A stretch of DNA of 64,000 nt, from the NCBI GenBank assembly GCA_963920525.1, contig OY986439.1, forward strand, positions 38,295,819-38,359,818, read 5' to 3'. Shown here in pieces: positions 1-10,724 of this stretch. The notes under the pieces are model-generated. The model saw only the letters and a list, made by a program, of their open reading frames with translations, was not told where the DNA came from and made no database searches. This DNA comes from Dichetophora obliterata (taxonomy: Eukaryota; Arthropoda; Insecta; Diptera; Sciomyzidae). The position numbers and the translations under genes were made by a program. How positions within the stretch are numbered: the first letter of the stretch is position 1; every line of letters starts with the position of its first letter.

Positions 1-265
1 CATATCATATCGCCGCTCATTTGCTCGAATAACGTCATAACTCAAAAAACAATATTTTTGGGTTAATGATGCAGAATTGTTCTTTATATCATGCTTCATG
101 TTGTGTAAAAATTTAATGTTATTATTTTGAATATTCTCAGGGTGAGAAGAGAAAATGCCTCTATCTATTCATACAAGGTGTGAGTCAATTGAAAACTCAA
201 ATCCATTTTATGCAAAATTACTTTTTTTGAGTTATGACGTTATTCGAGCAAATGAGCGATATGTT
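1..265. mobile_element. Foldback MITE at window edge
   Basis: An inverted repeat of about 43 bp (positions 7-49 against 222-264) encloses a 170-bp AT-rich centre. The arm core GCTCATTTGCTCGAATAACG is matched exactly in reverse near 236-258. There is no coding capacity. This is the form of a miniature inverted-repeat transposon or foldback element. The outer left end may lie beyond the window, so no target-site duplication can be judged and the superfamily is unknown. Confidence 0.6.
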
Positions 266-1187
266 GACCCAAAATGAAAATACTTCGCCCAACAAAATAA
301 AATTAGAGCAAAACAATTATTTTTGTAATTGAATTGCATTTAGAATTTAAATTTTTTTTAATTCTTATATATATTACGCAAATTTTGTCCGGCGTAAGGC
401 TTTTTTAGTACAAGTCCAATCTTAATAAATTTAGTATGGTTTGCTAGTTTTAGACCTGTAGATGTGCAAACTGGACTTTTTATTTCTTAAAAATTTATAT
501 ATTTTAAGCTAAAGCGAGTTAAAGTTTGCATATAATTGTGTTGTTATGTAGCTTTTTCTCTTCTTAATTTCAGCATTTGCCTAAAAATATGTGAGGTATT
601 TAGCGCCACCTATCGGCTCATAACTATGAAACTGTTATACTGACGAAAAATCTTTTATAATTTCACAGCTAAAACTATGAATTGATATATTCAATATCAA
701 AGTGATACTGGAATGATTTCTTACAGATTTCTAAGCTGTTAGTCGGAAAATTTTTTAATTTTCGAAAAATTACACAAAAATTTAATAAGAAATTGGAATC
801 TGGTAATGAAGCATTTTTGTACTAGCATTTTTCAACTGAAAATCAAGAATTATTCTTACTACTGTATATTTAAAATAAATGTAAGTGTAAAATTAAATAT
901 CCTAACACTATATCGTCGATGCGCGTGCAATACCGCTTATATTGCAAAAAGGCCAAAATTAATTTCATTTCAATTTTGATCAGTTGAAAATCTATTCAGT
1001 AGCTTAAAATAAAATCTAGGTGTGTTTAATTTTTGCGTTTTAAGGCCACACGGGTTACTAGTTGAACTATATTGTTAGTTTGAATTCTGAGTTTTGAAAT
1101 TAAAATTTTGAACTTTCATTGTTGAATTTTTAATTTTGGTGTATTGAGTTTTTGTTTTGGAATTTTGACCTTTAAATATTGAATTAA
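266..1187. other. AT-rich non-coding stretch
   Basis: No reading frame of convincing length or composition, no tRNA-like box pair and no clear repeat. Long A and T runs and TTTTGAATTTTGA-like wording near 1080-1180 are low-complexity drift. I see nothing further here. Confidence 0.4.
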
Positions 1188-1771
1188 ATTATGTTGATTT
1201 AAAAACAAATTCTAAATGTTTGATAGTTGAAATCATACTTGGTTTTAAATACAAATTCTAGTTATTTAATAATTTAAAATCGTTTATTGAGCTTAAGGTC
1301 AAAGTTAGAACAGTTAATTGTTCTAACGAATCTTTCCAAAGAAACAACAACAACAACAAAGTTTTTTTAATATGAAAAGGAAAAAATCACTAGCTGATCT
1401 GATTGCAATTTCTGCTCTGCTAAAAGCTTCATCAGAAATCTTTGTGATACCCGTGCAAGCGCGCGCTAACGCACTGCACCATCGGGGCGATGAGATTTGA
1501 AGCGTCAATTTCTCAGTTTTTTCCTCAATTTCATCATGTCACATTTGTTGTTGTATTTCTGTTTTACTTTAGTTTCTATGCTTATGTTATTATATGTAAT
1601 CCAACAGCCTGCTGGAAGTCTGCACTAACTTAATTGTTCTAACTTTGACCTTAAGCTCAATAAACGATTTTAAACTATCAAACAACTAGAATTTGTATTT
1701 AAAATCAAGTATGATTTAAACTTTCAAACATTTAGAATTTGTATTTAAATCATATAAAGTCAACATAATTA
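1188..1771. mobile_element. Composite foldback element with tRNA-like core, copy 1
   Basis: Near-identical inverted arms of about 140 bp lie at 1188-1326 and 1630-1771, both containing TAAAATCGTTTATTGAGCTT or its reverse. They enclose about 300 bp. The core (roughly 1380-1500) is a damaged version of the tRNA-like module kept better in the copies near 51.6 and 54.6 kb. It retains the CTTCATCAGAAATCTTTGTG flank and the reversed A-box side, but the B-box segment is deleted at about 1449-1451. The sequence AATCCAACAG..CTGCTGG near 1600 recurs at the end of the second copy. This is the only copy with both arms. It could be a MITE that captured a SINE, or a tRNA-headed element with inverted ends. 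Confidence 0.65.
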
Positions 1772-2401
1772 ATGTAGAGGTCATTTAGAAAAAACTTTAT
1801 TGAATTAAATTTTAGATAAAAATAACTATTTATACAAATAAAGTAGAATTTAGAAGTTTGAATTCAATGAATTTTTAATTTGGATTGTTGCCCGTATAAA
1901 AATATAAGTGTCTGAACATCGGTCGAACATGGCCTAAAAACAATCGGAAAGTCTAGTGGCGAAAGTTGGGTCGAACATTAGCCGTACAAGGCCTGAACTG
2001 CTGTTCGCCCGTTGCTTGCCACCAAATTTTTCTTAGCTCTTAGTCACAGCAAACGTACGCGCAACGAAAAACGCAATCCTCACTCGGCGGTGTTGATGTT
2101 GATAGTATCGCCACTTTTGTGTGGCGCAAAATAATTTTTTTATATGAAGCTAGTTGTTGGAGTCACAATGAATTTTCAAGTAAAACAGTGTATTTTTTTA
2201 TGATATTTTATTCACTGTATTCAATGTTATTATCTGGTTTTAGAATATAAACCATTTCCCCAACTGTAATTAAATGAACAAAAACTAATAGTTGCATCTA
2301 TATTACGAAATAAATCTAGAGATTTTACTTCTGTTTATCATTTCTGCTCATTTTCATTGTGAAATAATCACTGTTTGGACAATGTACGGCCGAAATCATT
2401 T
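1772..2401. other. Non-coding spacer
   Basis: AT-rich sequence with a short patch of higher GC at about 1960-2110 that has no open frame or RNA-gene signature. No feature is supported. Confidence 0.35.
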
Positions 2402-2417
2402 CAAAACAAACACTTTG

Positions 2418-3275
2418 CAGTAGGGATATAACTTATTTTTAAATGCAAAATACCAGTCCAGCACCATATGGGGAATGTTTTGAAACAATTTTTTAGGTTG
2501 ATTCGGTAAAAAAAGTTTCCGCACCGAAAGCGATTACTAAAATGCTCTAAATTTTTATTCATATTAAATAATTATGATTTTTTTAATTATTGTACAAACA
2601 TATGTAGGTTTACATATGTATGTATTTTTTAAAGTTGAAATAAGCGAAAAAGACTAGGAATTGTAAGATATAAACTTTAAGTTGAATGTGCGTATGGTTT
2701 TACATAGTGGATATATATCCTGCTCCACCTTAATCGTACGCTCGGGGCATATATTGCTGTGCTGATGTTCTTTAATTTTAGACGGTTCTCTTACCCAATG
2801 ATAACAGATTTTTATAACAGATATTTTGCTTTTGTTATACTTCATTCTGAGAACCAAGACAAATAATGAGCAAAATTTTAGATTATTTATAAAATACAAA
2901 TAAAATACAATTTCTTAGATAAAAAAAAAGATTAAAAGAAGTTGCAGAAAGGTACTTTTTCTGCTAAAAATATCGTTATTTGATCAAACTTTTGCATTAC
3001 ACTTATGAAAAAGGGTTTGGTATTGAAGATTATATAAGAATTTAAACAAAAAAATGACTTATTTAAGACAAGAGTAGCTGTTTAAATGAAAAAAAAAATA
3101 AATTAAAAAAAAAATAAATAAAAACAAAACTTGAACGCTTTTGGTGCGCAACCTTTTTTTTACGATAGAGAAAAAGTGACACCATATCTTGTAATATTTC
3201 AATGTCATGCCCAACAGGGCTGTGCGGTGGTATTTTTGATATTTGCAAAAATTGCAAAAAGTTATATCCCTACTG
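2418..3275. mobile_element. Non-autonomous DNA transposon, TIR CAGTAGGGATATAACT
   Basis: A perfect 16-bp terminal inverted repeat is seen at 2418-2433 and 3260-3275. Outward flanks remain partly inverted (CAAAACA..ACT shared just outside), so the true ends may be about 16 bp further out, near 2402 and 3291. The interior is AT-rich with no transposase-like frame. The terminus resembles hAT ends, but flanking 8-bp words do not match, so the assignment is tentative. Confidence 0.6.
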
Positions 3276-3291
3276 TACAGTCCCTGTTTTG

Positions 3292-4560
3292 CCAAAAATA
3301 ATTGCAAACGACCCTTTTACGACCTTTGTCCTGAGAAAAATTCCTGCTGAGAAAAATATTTAAAATTAGTCCTTGTTCGGCCGCTATTCTAGCCTTAGGT
3401 TTTAAATTTTTATTTTTACTCGGGTGCCAACGTGATTTGAAGTCATTCATTTCACAAAACTAATTCATCATATCTCTTTTCTTTCGATATATTGCCATAG
3501 TTTAAAGAATATCTCAGATAAATTTCAATACAGCTTAAATTTAAGTTTCTTATAATCAAATTTTAAAATTTTAAATTCACGTATCTGCCACATTCTGGGA
3601 GCCACATTGTACCGGATAGAAAAACCAAATAATAAGCTCGTTTTGATAACTGAAAAATAAATGTAAACATTATTTAATATTGTTTGATGCTGTTTTTCTT
3701 CTTTTCATAAATAGCAAAAATGTTTGCTCATCCAAAAGAATAACAAAAATATTTGCATTAACAATTGTGTGCAATGCCAGAACTTGGCAAATAAAATATA
3801 TAAAATTTCGGAAAAATATTTATCAGAAATAACAAATCTATGCAATATACAATAAATATGCAGATGCAAAAACCAACAGATACACAAGCTATGGTGTGTG
3901 CAAAAATCTGCATGAACTAAGCCGAAAAAAATTATAACATAAAATATGAATAATAAAATGATAAAATATAACATTTATTCTAAAAAACGATGTATGTATA
4001 AACTCGATGCACGTTCAAAGCAAGGCAAGGGAATAAGCAGAAATCAGAAATAAAAGGCATGACACGGAAGTAGCAAGCTATGCAGGGTACATCGAGGAAA
4101 AAGGAAAAAGGAGAGAGTAAAAAATAAATAATATGCGAATATCCTCAAATGACAGTGGATGAAAAACGTTGCTGAAGATAGCAGCTCAATGGAACAAATA
4201 AAAATAAAAAACGAAAACAATACAAGCGCAAACACAAACAAAACAAAAAACATAAAACAAACTAAGATCAACGAAAGCAATAAAGTGGGTGGTGGCAGTG
4301 GAAGGCAGCATTTATAGTCAGAGATACTTATTCATGAGCCTCATATCTACAATTTACAGCAACAATAACAAAAATATCAACAACAAAACCAGAAAAAGAG
4401 AGGCATAAGAAGTAACAGAAGAGAGGGGGAAAAAATTGAAATAAAAATCATAACGAATGAAAATCCTTGCTGAGCTTCGTGCACAGGATATAAAATGTGC
4501 ATAAAAGAAGCTGCTACGATGCGATGTAAGGGCAAAAAATTGAAAAAAAAAAATATAAAC
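3292..4560. other. AT-rich non-coding stretch
   Basis: Poly-A/T interrupted sequence with many purine-rich words on the plus strand. Open frames on the minus strand are just the complement of A-rich tracts, giving Phe/Leu-rich translations, and are not supported as genes. No inverted or tandem repeat was recognised. Confidence 0.35.
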
Positions 4561-4712
4561 AAACACATGCATGCATATAGAAAAGCTCATGCAAACAAAC
4601 AAACACACAAGCACAGACACAAAATTCAACAAAAATAAATACAGACACACACACAAACACATATACGCACAGCTTACAAAAAGCTGCAGATATATAGATA
4701 CTTATTTATGGA

Positions 4713-5099
4713 TTGCCATTGAAACAGCCAATAGCAAAGATCGCTGGTTCAGATAAAAGGAAAATTCCGACAGCAGCAGCCAACAACAGCAACAACAACA
4801 ATAACAACAACATTAAAAGAGCCACAGACATCATCATGGAAAATGGCACACCAACAACAACAACAACAACAACAAAAACCAACGCTACGAGCCCCACTCA
4901 TCCACCACTCAGCGCAGACAAGCGCTTTGGCAGCAACACCCGCCGCCACCATTCAAAAGCCACTGCCACAGCAACAGCAACAACATTGAGCAACATCATT
5001 TGCAGCGCCAAGGCCCTTCAGTTACAGACAAAAAAAAAAAAAAAGAAAAGAAAAGAGGAAAAATCTACAACAATGGTTAAAAGAAAATTAAAAGTATAA
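4713..5099 (+). CDS. Low-complexity frame (Asn/Thr/Lys-rich), possible exon
   Basis: A 128-codon frame contains an Asn run, a Thr run, an Ala-Thr alternation and a C-terminal Lys run. An internal ATG near 4836 has A at -3 and G at +4, a fair start context. The sequence is less AT-rich than its surroundings, and fly genes often carry CAA/CAG-coded homopolymers. However, the frame is built largely from CAA/CAG microsatellite, has no recognisable domain, and ends at a stop with no good splice donor before it. It could equally be a 5' UTR or intronic microsatellite. Confidence 0.2.
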   Translation: MPLKQPIAKIAGSDKRKIPTAAANNSNNNNNNNIKRATDIIMENGTPTTTTTTTKTNATSPTHPPLSADKRFGSNTRRHHSKATATATATTLSNIICSAKALQLQTKKKKKKRKEEKSTTMVKRKLKV

Positions 5100-5585
5100 A
5101 AGTATATTGCAAATACTTTGACAGACGACACACGTAGCCGCCGCCAAGTTTTCGTGTAAGTTTTCGATTTTTTCGCATTGATGGCTACACAATCTAAGTA
5201 AATGTCGTTGTCAATTTTTTTTGGGGTTGCCACCGCGAGCCAACTTAATGTTGAGAGAGCTTAGCAAGGTGCAGAAGTTTTTGTTTTAAAGATAAACGAA
5301 GGATACCCGTTCTAAGTGCCTAGACATTACTAATGTACAGCAGCTACCTACAGTTTTTGAATTTCATTCAAAGTTGGAACAGATGCAAGCAAGGACTTTG
5401 CCGCTCAGAGCTTTTCCGTACCATTTTTATAAAACAATTTATTGCTAACGATTAAGGTATATAAAAAACATCAGATTATGTTTTCTTAAAAACATGATTT
5501 TCTTTGATTTAATTAGCAAAAAGGTATGTTATAATGTCGAAACCGATTTAATCGCATATTTGGTAAACTATAGAAAGATACTCAT
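5100..5585. other. Non-coding spacer
   Basis: No supported gene or repeat. A GTAAGT donor-like word at about 5155 has no open frame leading into it. Confidence 0.3.
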
Positions 5586-6574
5586 TAGGGGTATTCACAC
5601 TGACTTGGGTAGTTGGGAAGACTGGCAAATGAAGTACATTTTGTTTTTGTAAAGTTCCCAAGTACCCAAGTACCCATCTATCAATCTACTCTAGCTGACT
5701 CCCTGACTTGTTTGGGTAGATTGATTTCTTGCCAAATTAAGTACTTTTTCATGTGTTACCACCTTTTGCAAAAATAGGCAATAATTGCTCTAAAGGCATC
5801 TAATTTACATTTGTTGTCAAGGCTTATATCTCAAATAAGAAAAATAAATTGCCATACCCTCTATTATCGCCCACAAATCAATAAAAAGCTATATTTTAGA
5901 CGAATTCGGTTGTATTGTAGTTCATATGCTTACTGGCGAAAACTTTACTACAAATGGGCGTGGTCGAACTAAGTCTACGTCCCATTTTCATGGGATAAGG
6001 AGCTATACTGAAACAAATTTTGGCATTCCCACTTTACCTCAAATCAATAAAAATTATATATTTCAGAAGGTTTTGGTCGTATTAGACAAAAATTTTGTAA
6101 TTTAGTTCATATGGTTACTTTCAAAACTGAGCTAGAAATGAGCGTGGTCGCACTACAGTTATGCCTGTTCAGATATATAAATTTACTTTTGCCGATTGGC
6201 ATGAAAATTGCTTTATGGCAGTAAGGCGGTCTGTGGCAGGACAACGTCTACCCGGGATAACTAGTAAATTATAAAATGCTGCGAAGTTCACATGAAAAAA
6301 GCTCGTATATAAATTAACTTTTTTACGCCCAATTAATGGCCTAAATTTTTCGCACATAAAATGACAAAAAACATTGGTGGCAATCCTCTTCCAGCTGTCA
6401 CTCATCTCTCATTAGCTACATAAAGCGGGGAGATCAAACAAACATGCAGCCATAGCATGCAACACTGCTGAAAACTATTCTACAAAGTACTCAATTGCAG
6501 TTTAGGGTGCTCGCAACAATCAAAAGTACTCAATTTACCCATACCCAACTACCCAAGTCAGTGTGAATACCCCT
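5586..6574. mobile_element. hAT-like MITE, TIR AGGGGTATTCACACTGACTT
   Basis: The ends form an inverted repeat of about 33 bp: AGGGGTATTCACACTGACTT at 5587 and its reverse complement ending at 6574, followed by a GGGTAGTTGGG block on both sides. Subterminal sequence repeats the words GTACCCA and GTAGATTGA. The 990-bp interior has no transposase frame. The AGGGGTATTC start is typical of hAT non-autonomous elements, but no matching 8-bp duplication remains. The same first dozen bases occur on the MITE at 42433-42850. Confidence 0.72.
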
Positions 6575-7183
6575 TTTATAAATTTCAGAAATGTGTACAT
6601 CAGATTTAATCTATAAAAGCTCCTTTCACTTGCTTTACTTACGGTAGTGCAAAGAAAAATTCGCAACAGAATTACAATTGAGTAATTTCAGGCTTTAGTT
6701 AAAAAAAAAAATCGTAATAAATATTTCAAGAGGTCCCATCCTTGCCTTCCAAATGCAATGGAAACAAAACTCTCAAATCCTTCATTAATGATAATAAAGA
6801 TTGATAATAAACCGATTTTTATGTTAATTTATTAATTGTATTTTTTTTTTAATTTTCCTAAGGAAAATTTTTATGCAAAGTATACAAAAAAAAAATTCAT
6901 TTTCTATATACCGCAATTTCTATTTGATCAAAACTGATCAATTTCTTATTGCAGCCAAGTGGTTCGAAATAAGAATAAGCATGAATAGTTTTAATAATAG
7001 TTGAAACAAAACAAGTTATGAAACAAAATTGTTCTTATAAAAAGTTTTTATTTATTTATTTATTTATTTATTTAAAAGAAATATAATTATAAATAGTTAT
7101 ATTATTTATATTTAAGGCACCAGCAGAATGCTATAGGCCAAAAAGCTTATAAAAAGTTAACAAAATTCCATTATAAGAAAGAG
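6575..7183. other. AT-rich spacer with possible LINE 3' tail
   Basis: Mostly featureless. The (TTTA)n run at 7047-7074 and the sequence to its right resemble the minus-strand 3' tail of a LINE, as seen at 13289 and 30176, but too little adjoining sequence is recognisable to call one. Confidence 0.3.
7047..7074. repeat. (TTTA)n microsatellite
   Basis: About seven tandem TTTA units in plus orientation. Confidence 0.85.
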
Positions 7184-7794
7184 TACACACGGACAAATTG
7201 TGCATAGTAAAATTATTGTGATGCATAGTTGATTTCAGTTACATGATTTCATATTTCATGATGGTAAAATAATTGTTGAATCATGAAAAAAACACGCATG
7301 CATACGTCGATGCTGTGCATGTGTTGGCATTAATTTTGCAGAGTAGAATCATATGTTTTTCATGTAAAATTATTATGATTTCATGTAGAATCATTATGAA
7401 ATTCAGTAAAATCATTATTGCATCATGTAAAAAGTTAATCAACATGATTTCATGTACACCCAAAACATTTATTAGTAAGATTTCTACGAATGATATTCGT
7501 AAACAAAATATTCGTACATTCTACAAATATTCGTACAATATACAAATTATAAGTATTTGTGATATCTTTATACAAATTATGCATTATACAAATGTTTGTG
7601 TACATATAAATAATAAGATTCGTTTAAGATATTAGAAGAAAAAATGTATTCGTAGGTTAACCGCATGAATTATGCGTAGAATGTTCAAATTATTAGTTGA
7701 GTATATAAAATTTAAAACCGACATCGTTAAGCCTAGTTTGTCGAACAACTACAGAATATAAGGAACTTACGATTACTAATGCTCTAACGTAGCT

Positions 7795-8700
7795 TGGAGT
7801 TGATACCGTGCTGATAGCACTGATAAATCAAATGCTGGTAGACAGGATTATTAGTGCAAATTTTGGTGAGACATCCACGCTATAATCTGTACCAAGGGGA
7901 ACCCCTCAGAGAGGGGTTCTTTCGCCTCTACTCCGGAGTTTAGCAGTAAATGAACTGTTAGTGAAGCTGGAACTAAAGAGGTGTATGGTGATAGCTTATG
8001 CCGATGACGTTGCTATTGTTACCTCTGGAAAAGGCATATGTACTCTTCGAGATATTATGCAAAACTGCCTAAATACTCTAGTCAGCTGGGCTATCAGCTG
8101 TGGGCTCAGCGTTAATTCAAACAAAACTGAATTGGTGGTTTTCACAAGAAAATACAATTTACCTCTAATTAGTCCTCCTAAATTCATAGCTTCTCATATC
8201 AAGCAAAATACCTGGGCCTTATACTGAATAGGAAACTAAACTGGAAGCCCAATCTGCTCAAGTGAGCCAAAAAGCGTATACTGCCCTGTACTCATGCAAA
8301 AAGGCGGTAGGTAGTAAATGAGGTTTACAACCAAGTGCTACTCACTGTATGTAGCTATTGCCTGGTGCATGCATTCGAAAAACAGACTCACCTAAACCTT
8401 CTCCATAAAGTTCAGAGATCAGCGGAACTGTGCATCAGTGTAGCTTTAAGAACCACTCCTACAGACGTATTAGACATAATGCTCCATCTTACACCACTTG
8501 ATATCCTAGCTAAACAGATAGCCAATAATAAAGTCATCTGCCTAGAAGCAACCTCCCAGTGGAAGGAAGGTACACTAGGACATTTTTGCATTAGAAAATT
8601 TCTCCCACCCATACCTAGGTCTATTGACTACATCACACAAAAACTATCCTTTGAAAGGAAGTTCGATGTATCGAAACCGTTCACCTCACAATGTCTGTGA
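7795..8700 (+). pseudogene. Reverse transcriptase fragment (LINE)
   Basis: Palm motifs are readable: GTPQRGVLSPLL at about 7897-7932 and the catalytic AYADDVAIVTSG at about 7993-8030, followed by the LNxKKTE-like block (SVNSNKTELVVF) at about 8108-8145. Upstream an Ile/Leu-rich helix is broken by a stop near 7882. Downstream, after a frameshift near 8220, the thumb/connector block RSAELCISVALRTTPTD is at about 8417-8467. The N-terminal fingers and any endonuclease are absent through 5' truncation. The family synthesises cDNA from nicked target DNA; this copy cannot be translated. Confidence 0.8.
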
Positions 8701-9515
8701 GATCTTAACTGATGGATCAAAACTAGATGGCAAAGTAGGTGGAGGAGTCTACTCAGAAGCATTAAGCATAAATTTAGCCTTCAGGCTTCCTGATCATTGC
8801 TGTGTATTTCAAGCTGAAATCGCTGCTATACATGAAGCGTTAACTTGACTTCAGGTGAATGAGATATTTTCCATGGATATTTGCATACTATCTGACAATC
8901 AAGCCGCTTTGAAAGACCTAAGAACTGGTCAAATAACATTTCAAACAGTTCTCAACTGCCACAGATCTCTAAACGAGATTGCAGAGCAGCTCAAAATCCT
9001 TCTCTGCTGAATTCCTGGACATAAGGATTTAATAGGTAACTACAAAGCAGATGAACTCGCTCGTACAGGTACTACCAAACAATTATCTGTAGATAAGGCA
9101 AGTCTTGGTATTCCTCTCATCACACATGTAAACTCCTTACACATGAGTTATCCGGTATCACTACCAACAACAGAGGGTCAGCAGGTAACACGTGTAATAT
9201 AACGCGGCAAATCTGGCTCAAACTCAACCCTTAGCATTCAAAAGAACTCATTTCTGTCAGAAGAGTGCATATCAGCACTTGATAGGGGTCCTAAAAGGGC
9301 ACTGCTTTATTGGCAGACACGCTCAAAGATTGAGCATATTCCACAACGACTTCTGCAGAAGCTGTAGAGATGAGGAGGAGGAAGAATCTACAGTACATTT
9401 CCTCTGCACTTGCCTAGCGTTGGGTGAAAAACGCTTCCTCCACTTAAGTAACTGGCTCTCCAATGACCTTGACGAACTCTCGGAATCTTCGGTGTACTGG
9501 CGCAAACTGCTTTAA
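8690..9515 (+). pseudogene. RNase H and C-terminal Cys/His fragment (LINE)
   Basis: RNase H motifs include LTDGSKLDGKVGGGVYSE (about 8706-8760, first catalytic Asp), FQAEIAAIHEAL (Glu, about 8808-8845) and GHKDLIGNYKADELA (about 9018-9063, last acidic residue), with stops between blocks. The frame at 9279-9515 then shows C-R-S-C..H-F-L-C spacing, the zinc-knuckle-like end seen in RNase H-bearing LINEs. It is non-functional because of stops near 8846 and 9008 and a frameshift before 9279. Confidence 0.75.
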
Positions 9516-9614
9516 ATATAGATAGGAAAAATTAACCCTTGGTATCAAAATGGGCTTCATTGGCCTAAGTGTGTCTAGTTTGAGACAGCCAAACTAACCT
9601 AACCTAACTTAAAG

Positions 9615-9684
9615 TGACCGTAGCTTACTGGTTTAGTGCGTGGCCTGTAAGCTAAGGAACCGAGGTTCAAAACCCAGCTCAGAC
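9615..9684 (+). other. tRNA-like module 1 (Pol III boxes)
   Basis: TAGCTTACTGGTTTAG (9621) fits a tRNA D-arm/A box, and GGTTCAAAACC at 9664-9674 fits the B box about 33 bp later. The T-arm pairs only weakly and no proper acceptor stem forms, so it is a tRNA-derived SINE head or relic rather than a tRNA gene. A second module lies 130 bp downstream. Confidence 0.6.
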
Positions 9685-9741
9685 AAAAGGATTTTTTTGG
9701 ATGTACAACTACAGAATATAAAGTACTGTATGATTGTAAAA

Positions 9742-9818
9742 TGGCTGTAGCCTACTGGTATAGTGTGTGGCCCGGCCCGTTAGTTAAAGAGCCGAGGTTC
9801 AAACTCCAGCTCAGGCAG
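9742..9818 (+). other. tRNA-like module 2 (Pol III boxes)
   Basis: This repeats the plan of the module at 9615: TAGCCTACTGGTATAG at 9748 and GGTTCAAACTCC at 9796-9807, then CAGCTCAGGCAG and a T-rich run. It is preceded by ACAACTACAGAATATAA (9705), also found at 7746 before the LINE. That suggests the modules are two tandem units, the first split by the LINE. Confidence 0.6.
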
Positions 9819-10724
9819 AATCTTTTTTTTCCTTTATTTAATATTATGATCATTCGTAAATGTAACAAATGTATTCGTAAAAAAACAAATATATATGGAA
9901 TATTGAATAAAATATTCGTAATATGTACTAATAAACGTCGATTCTACGAATCCTATTCGTAGCTGAAAACTACGAATAAAATTCGTAGATTGAACGAATG
10001 TGTTTATTAGTAATAATTAACCACAAATATGTTTGAGTGTAGAATCATTATTATTTCATGTAGAATCATTATGATATTGCATCATGTAAAAAAAATGATT
10101 GCGTGCTAAAAAAGTTTCTTTGTTTCTGACAAATTTTCTGCATATCAGAAGCTTTATCGCGAGGAATAGCTTATTTGCAAAAATTAAAATAGTTTTTAAT
10201 AGCTTCAAAATGTGAATGCAAGTGAAATGATAGTGGATGGATCCTGAAACTTCGACACAGTTGAACTAGGTAATGTGATATGTGACTCATGTTTCCAAAA
10301 CAAAATAATATTTAATTGTTGTATTACTTTAAAATGCTTCAATTGACTAGGAAAGTTAAAGGTACTTATCTAAGTAATATATAAAGGTAGCAATATCACC
10401 CATTGGACTTTGCGAAAAATTGAGGTATGTTTCGTAATTATAAGTCGTATTTTTTACATTTTTCAATAAAATAAAACCTCAAGTTGGTTTTTCTTTCAAG
10501 TTCTTTTTATTTCAAAATGAGTTTAGGATTCAGATGGATTTTATAATGATTCAACATGATCATCCTAATGATTTTACATGATTTCATAAAGATTCAACAT
10601 GAACATTTGTTGTGATGATAATTACAATGATTTTACTATAAATTTATATTAAGAAAAATCATAGCGGAAACATGTTAAATCATTTTGTTTCTAGTTGATT
10701 TTACAATGATTTTTTCTGTGTGTA

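Larger units (their letters stand above)
7787..9610 (+). mobile_element. 5'-truncated LOA/I-like LINE
   Basis: A decayed plus-strand non-LTR retrotransposon that begins inside reverse transcriptase and runs through RNase H to a Cys/His C-terminus. It ends in a CAAACTAACCTAACCTAACT-type tail (about 9583-9610). RNase H after RT marks the I/LOA group rather than Jockey. Numerous stops and frameshifts show it is dead. Copies of the word ACAACTACAGAATATAA at 7746 and 9705 flank it at a distance and belong to the duplicated tRNA-like unit it interrupted. Confidence 0.8.
7457..10039. mobile_element. Nested TA-flanked element rich in ATTCGTA motifs
   Basis: The ends CACCCAAAACATTTATTAG (7457) and the reverse CACTCAAACATATTTG (ending 10039) are flanked by TA on both sides. 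Joining the flanks at one TA gives TTCATGTAGAATCATTAT, exactly the repeat motif present elsewhere in the host element (7380-7400), so the insertion point is well supported. Near each end the word ATTCGTA or TACGAAT recurs many times (7480-7650 and 9850-10000). The interior carries two tRNA-like modules and a LINE, which were probably later arrivals. Confidence 0.65.
7186..10722. mobile_element. Outer TA-flanked TIR element built of short repeats
   Basis: The ends begin TA-CACACGGACAAA (7184) and, read from the other side, TA-CACACAGAAAAAATC (10724). They fit a TA target duplication with a degenerate inverted repeat, as in Tc1/mariner-type MITEs. Both flanks are made of many diverged copies of a motif close to GATTTCATGTAGAATCATTA, at 7230-7450 and 10040-10110, with looser forms at 10540-10710. 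No transposase frame belongs to it. About 2.6 kb of the span is the nested element at 7457-10039. Confidence 0.6.

Noticed and set aside
4044..4662. Several long Phe/Leu-rich minus-strand frames
   Set aside because: They are complements of A-rich, purine-rich plus-strand DNA; composition explains them and no start context or domain supports them.
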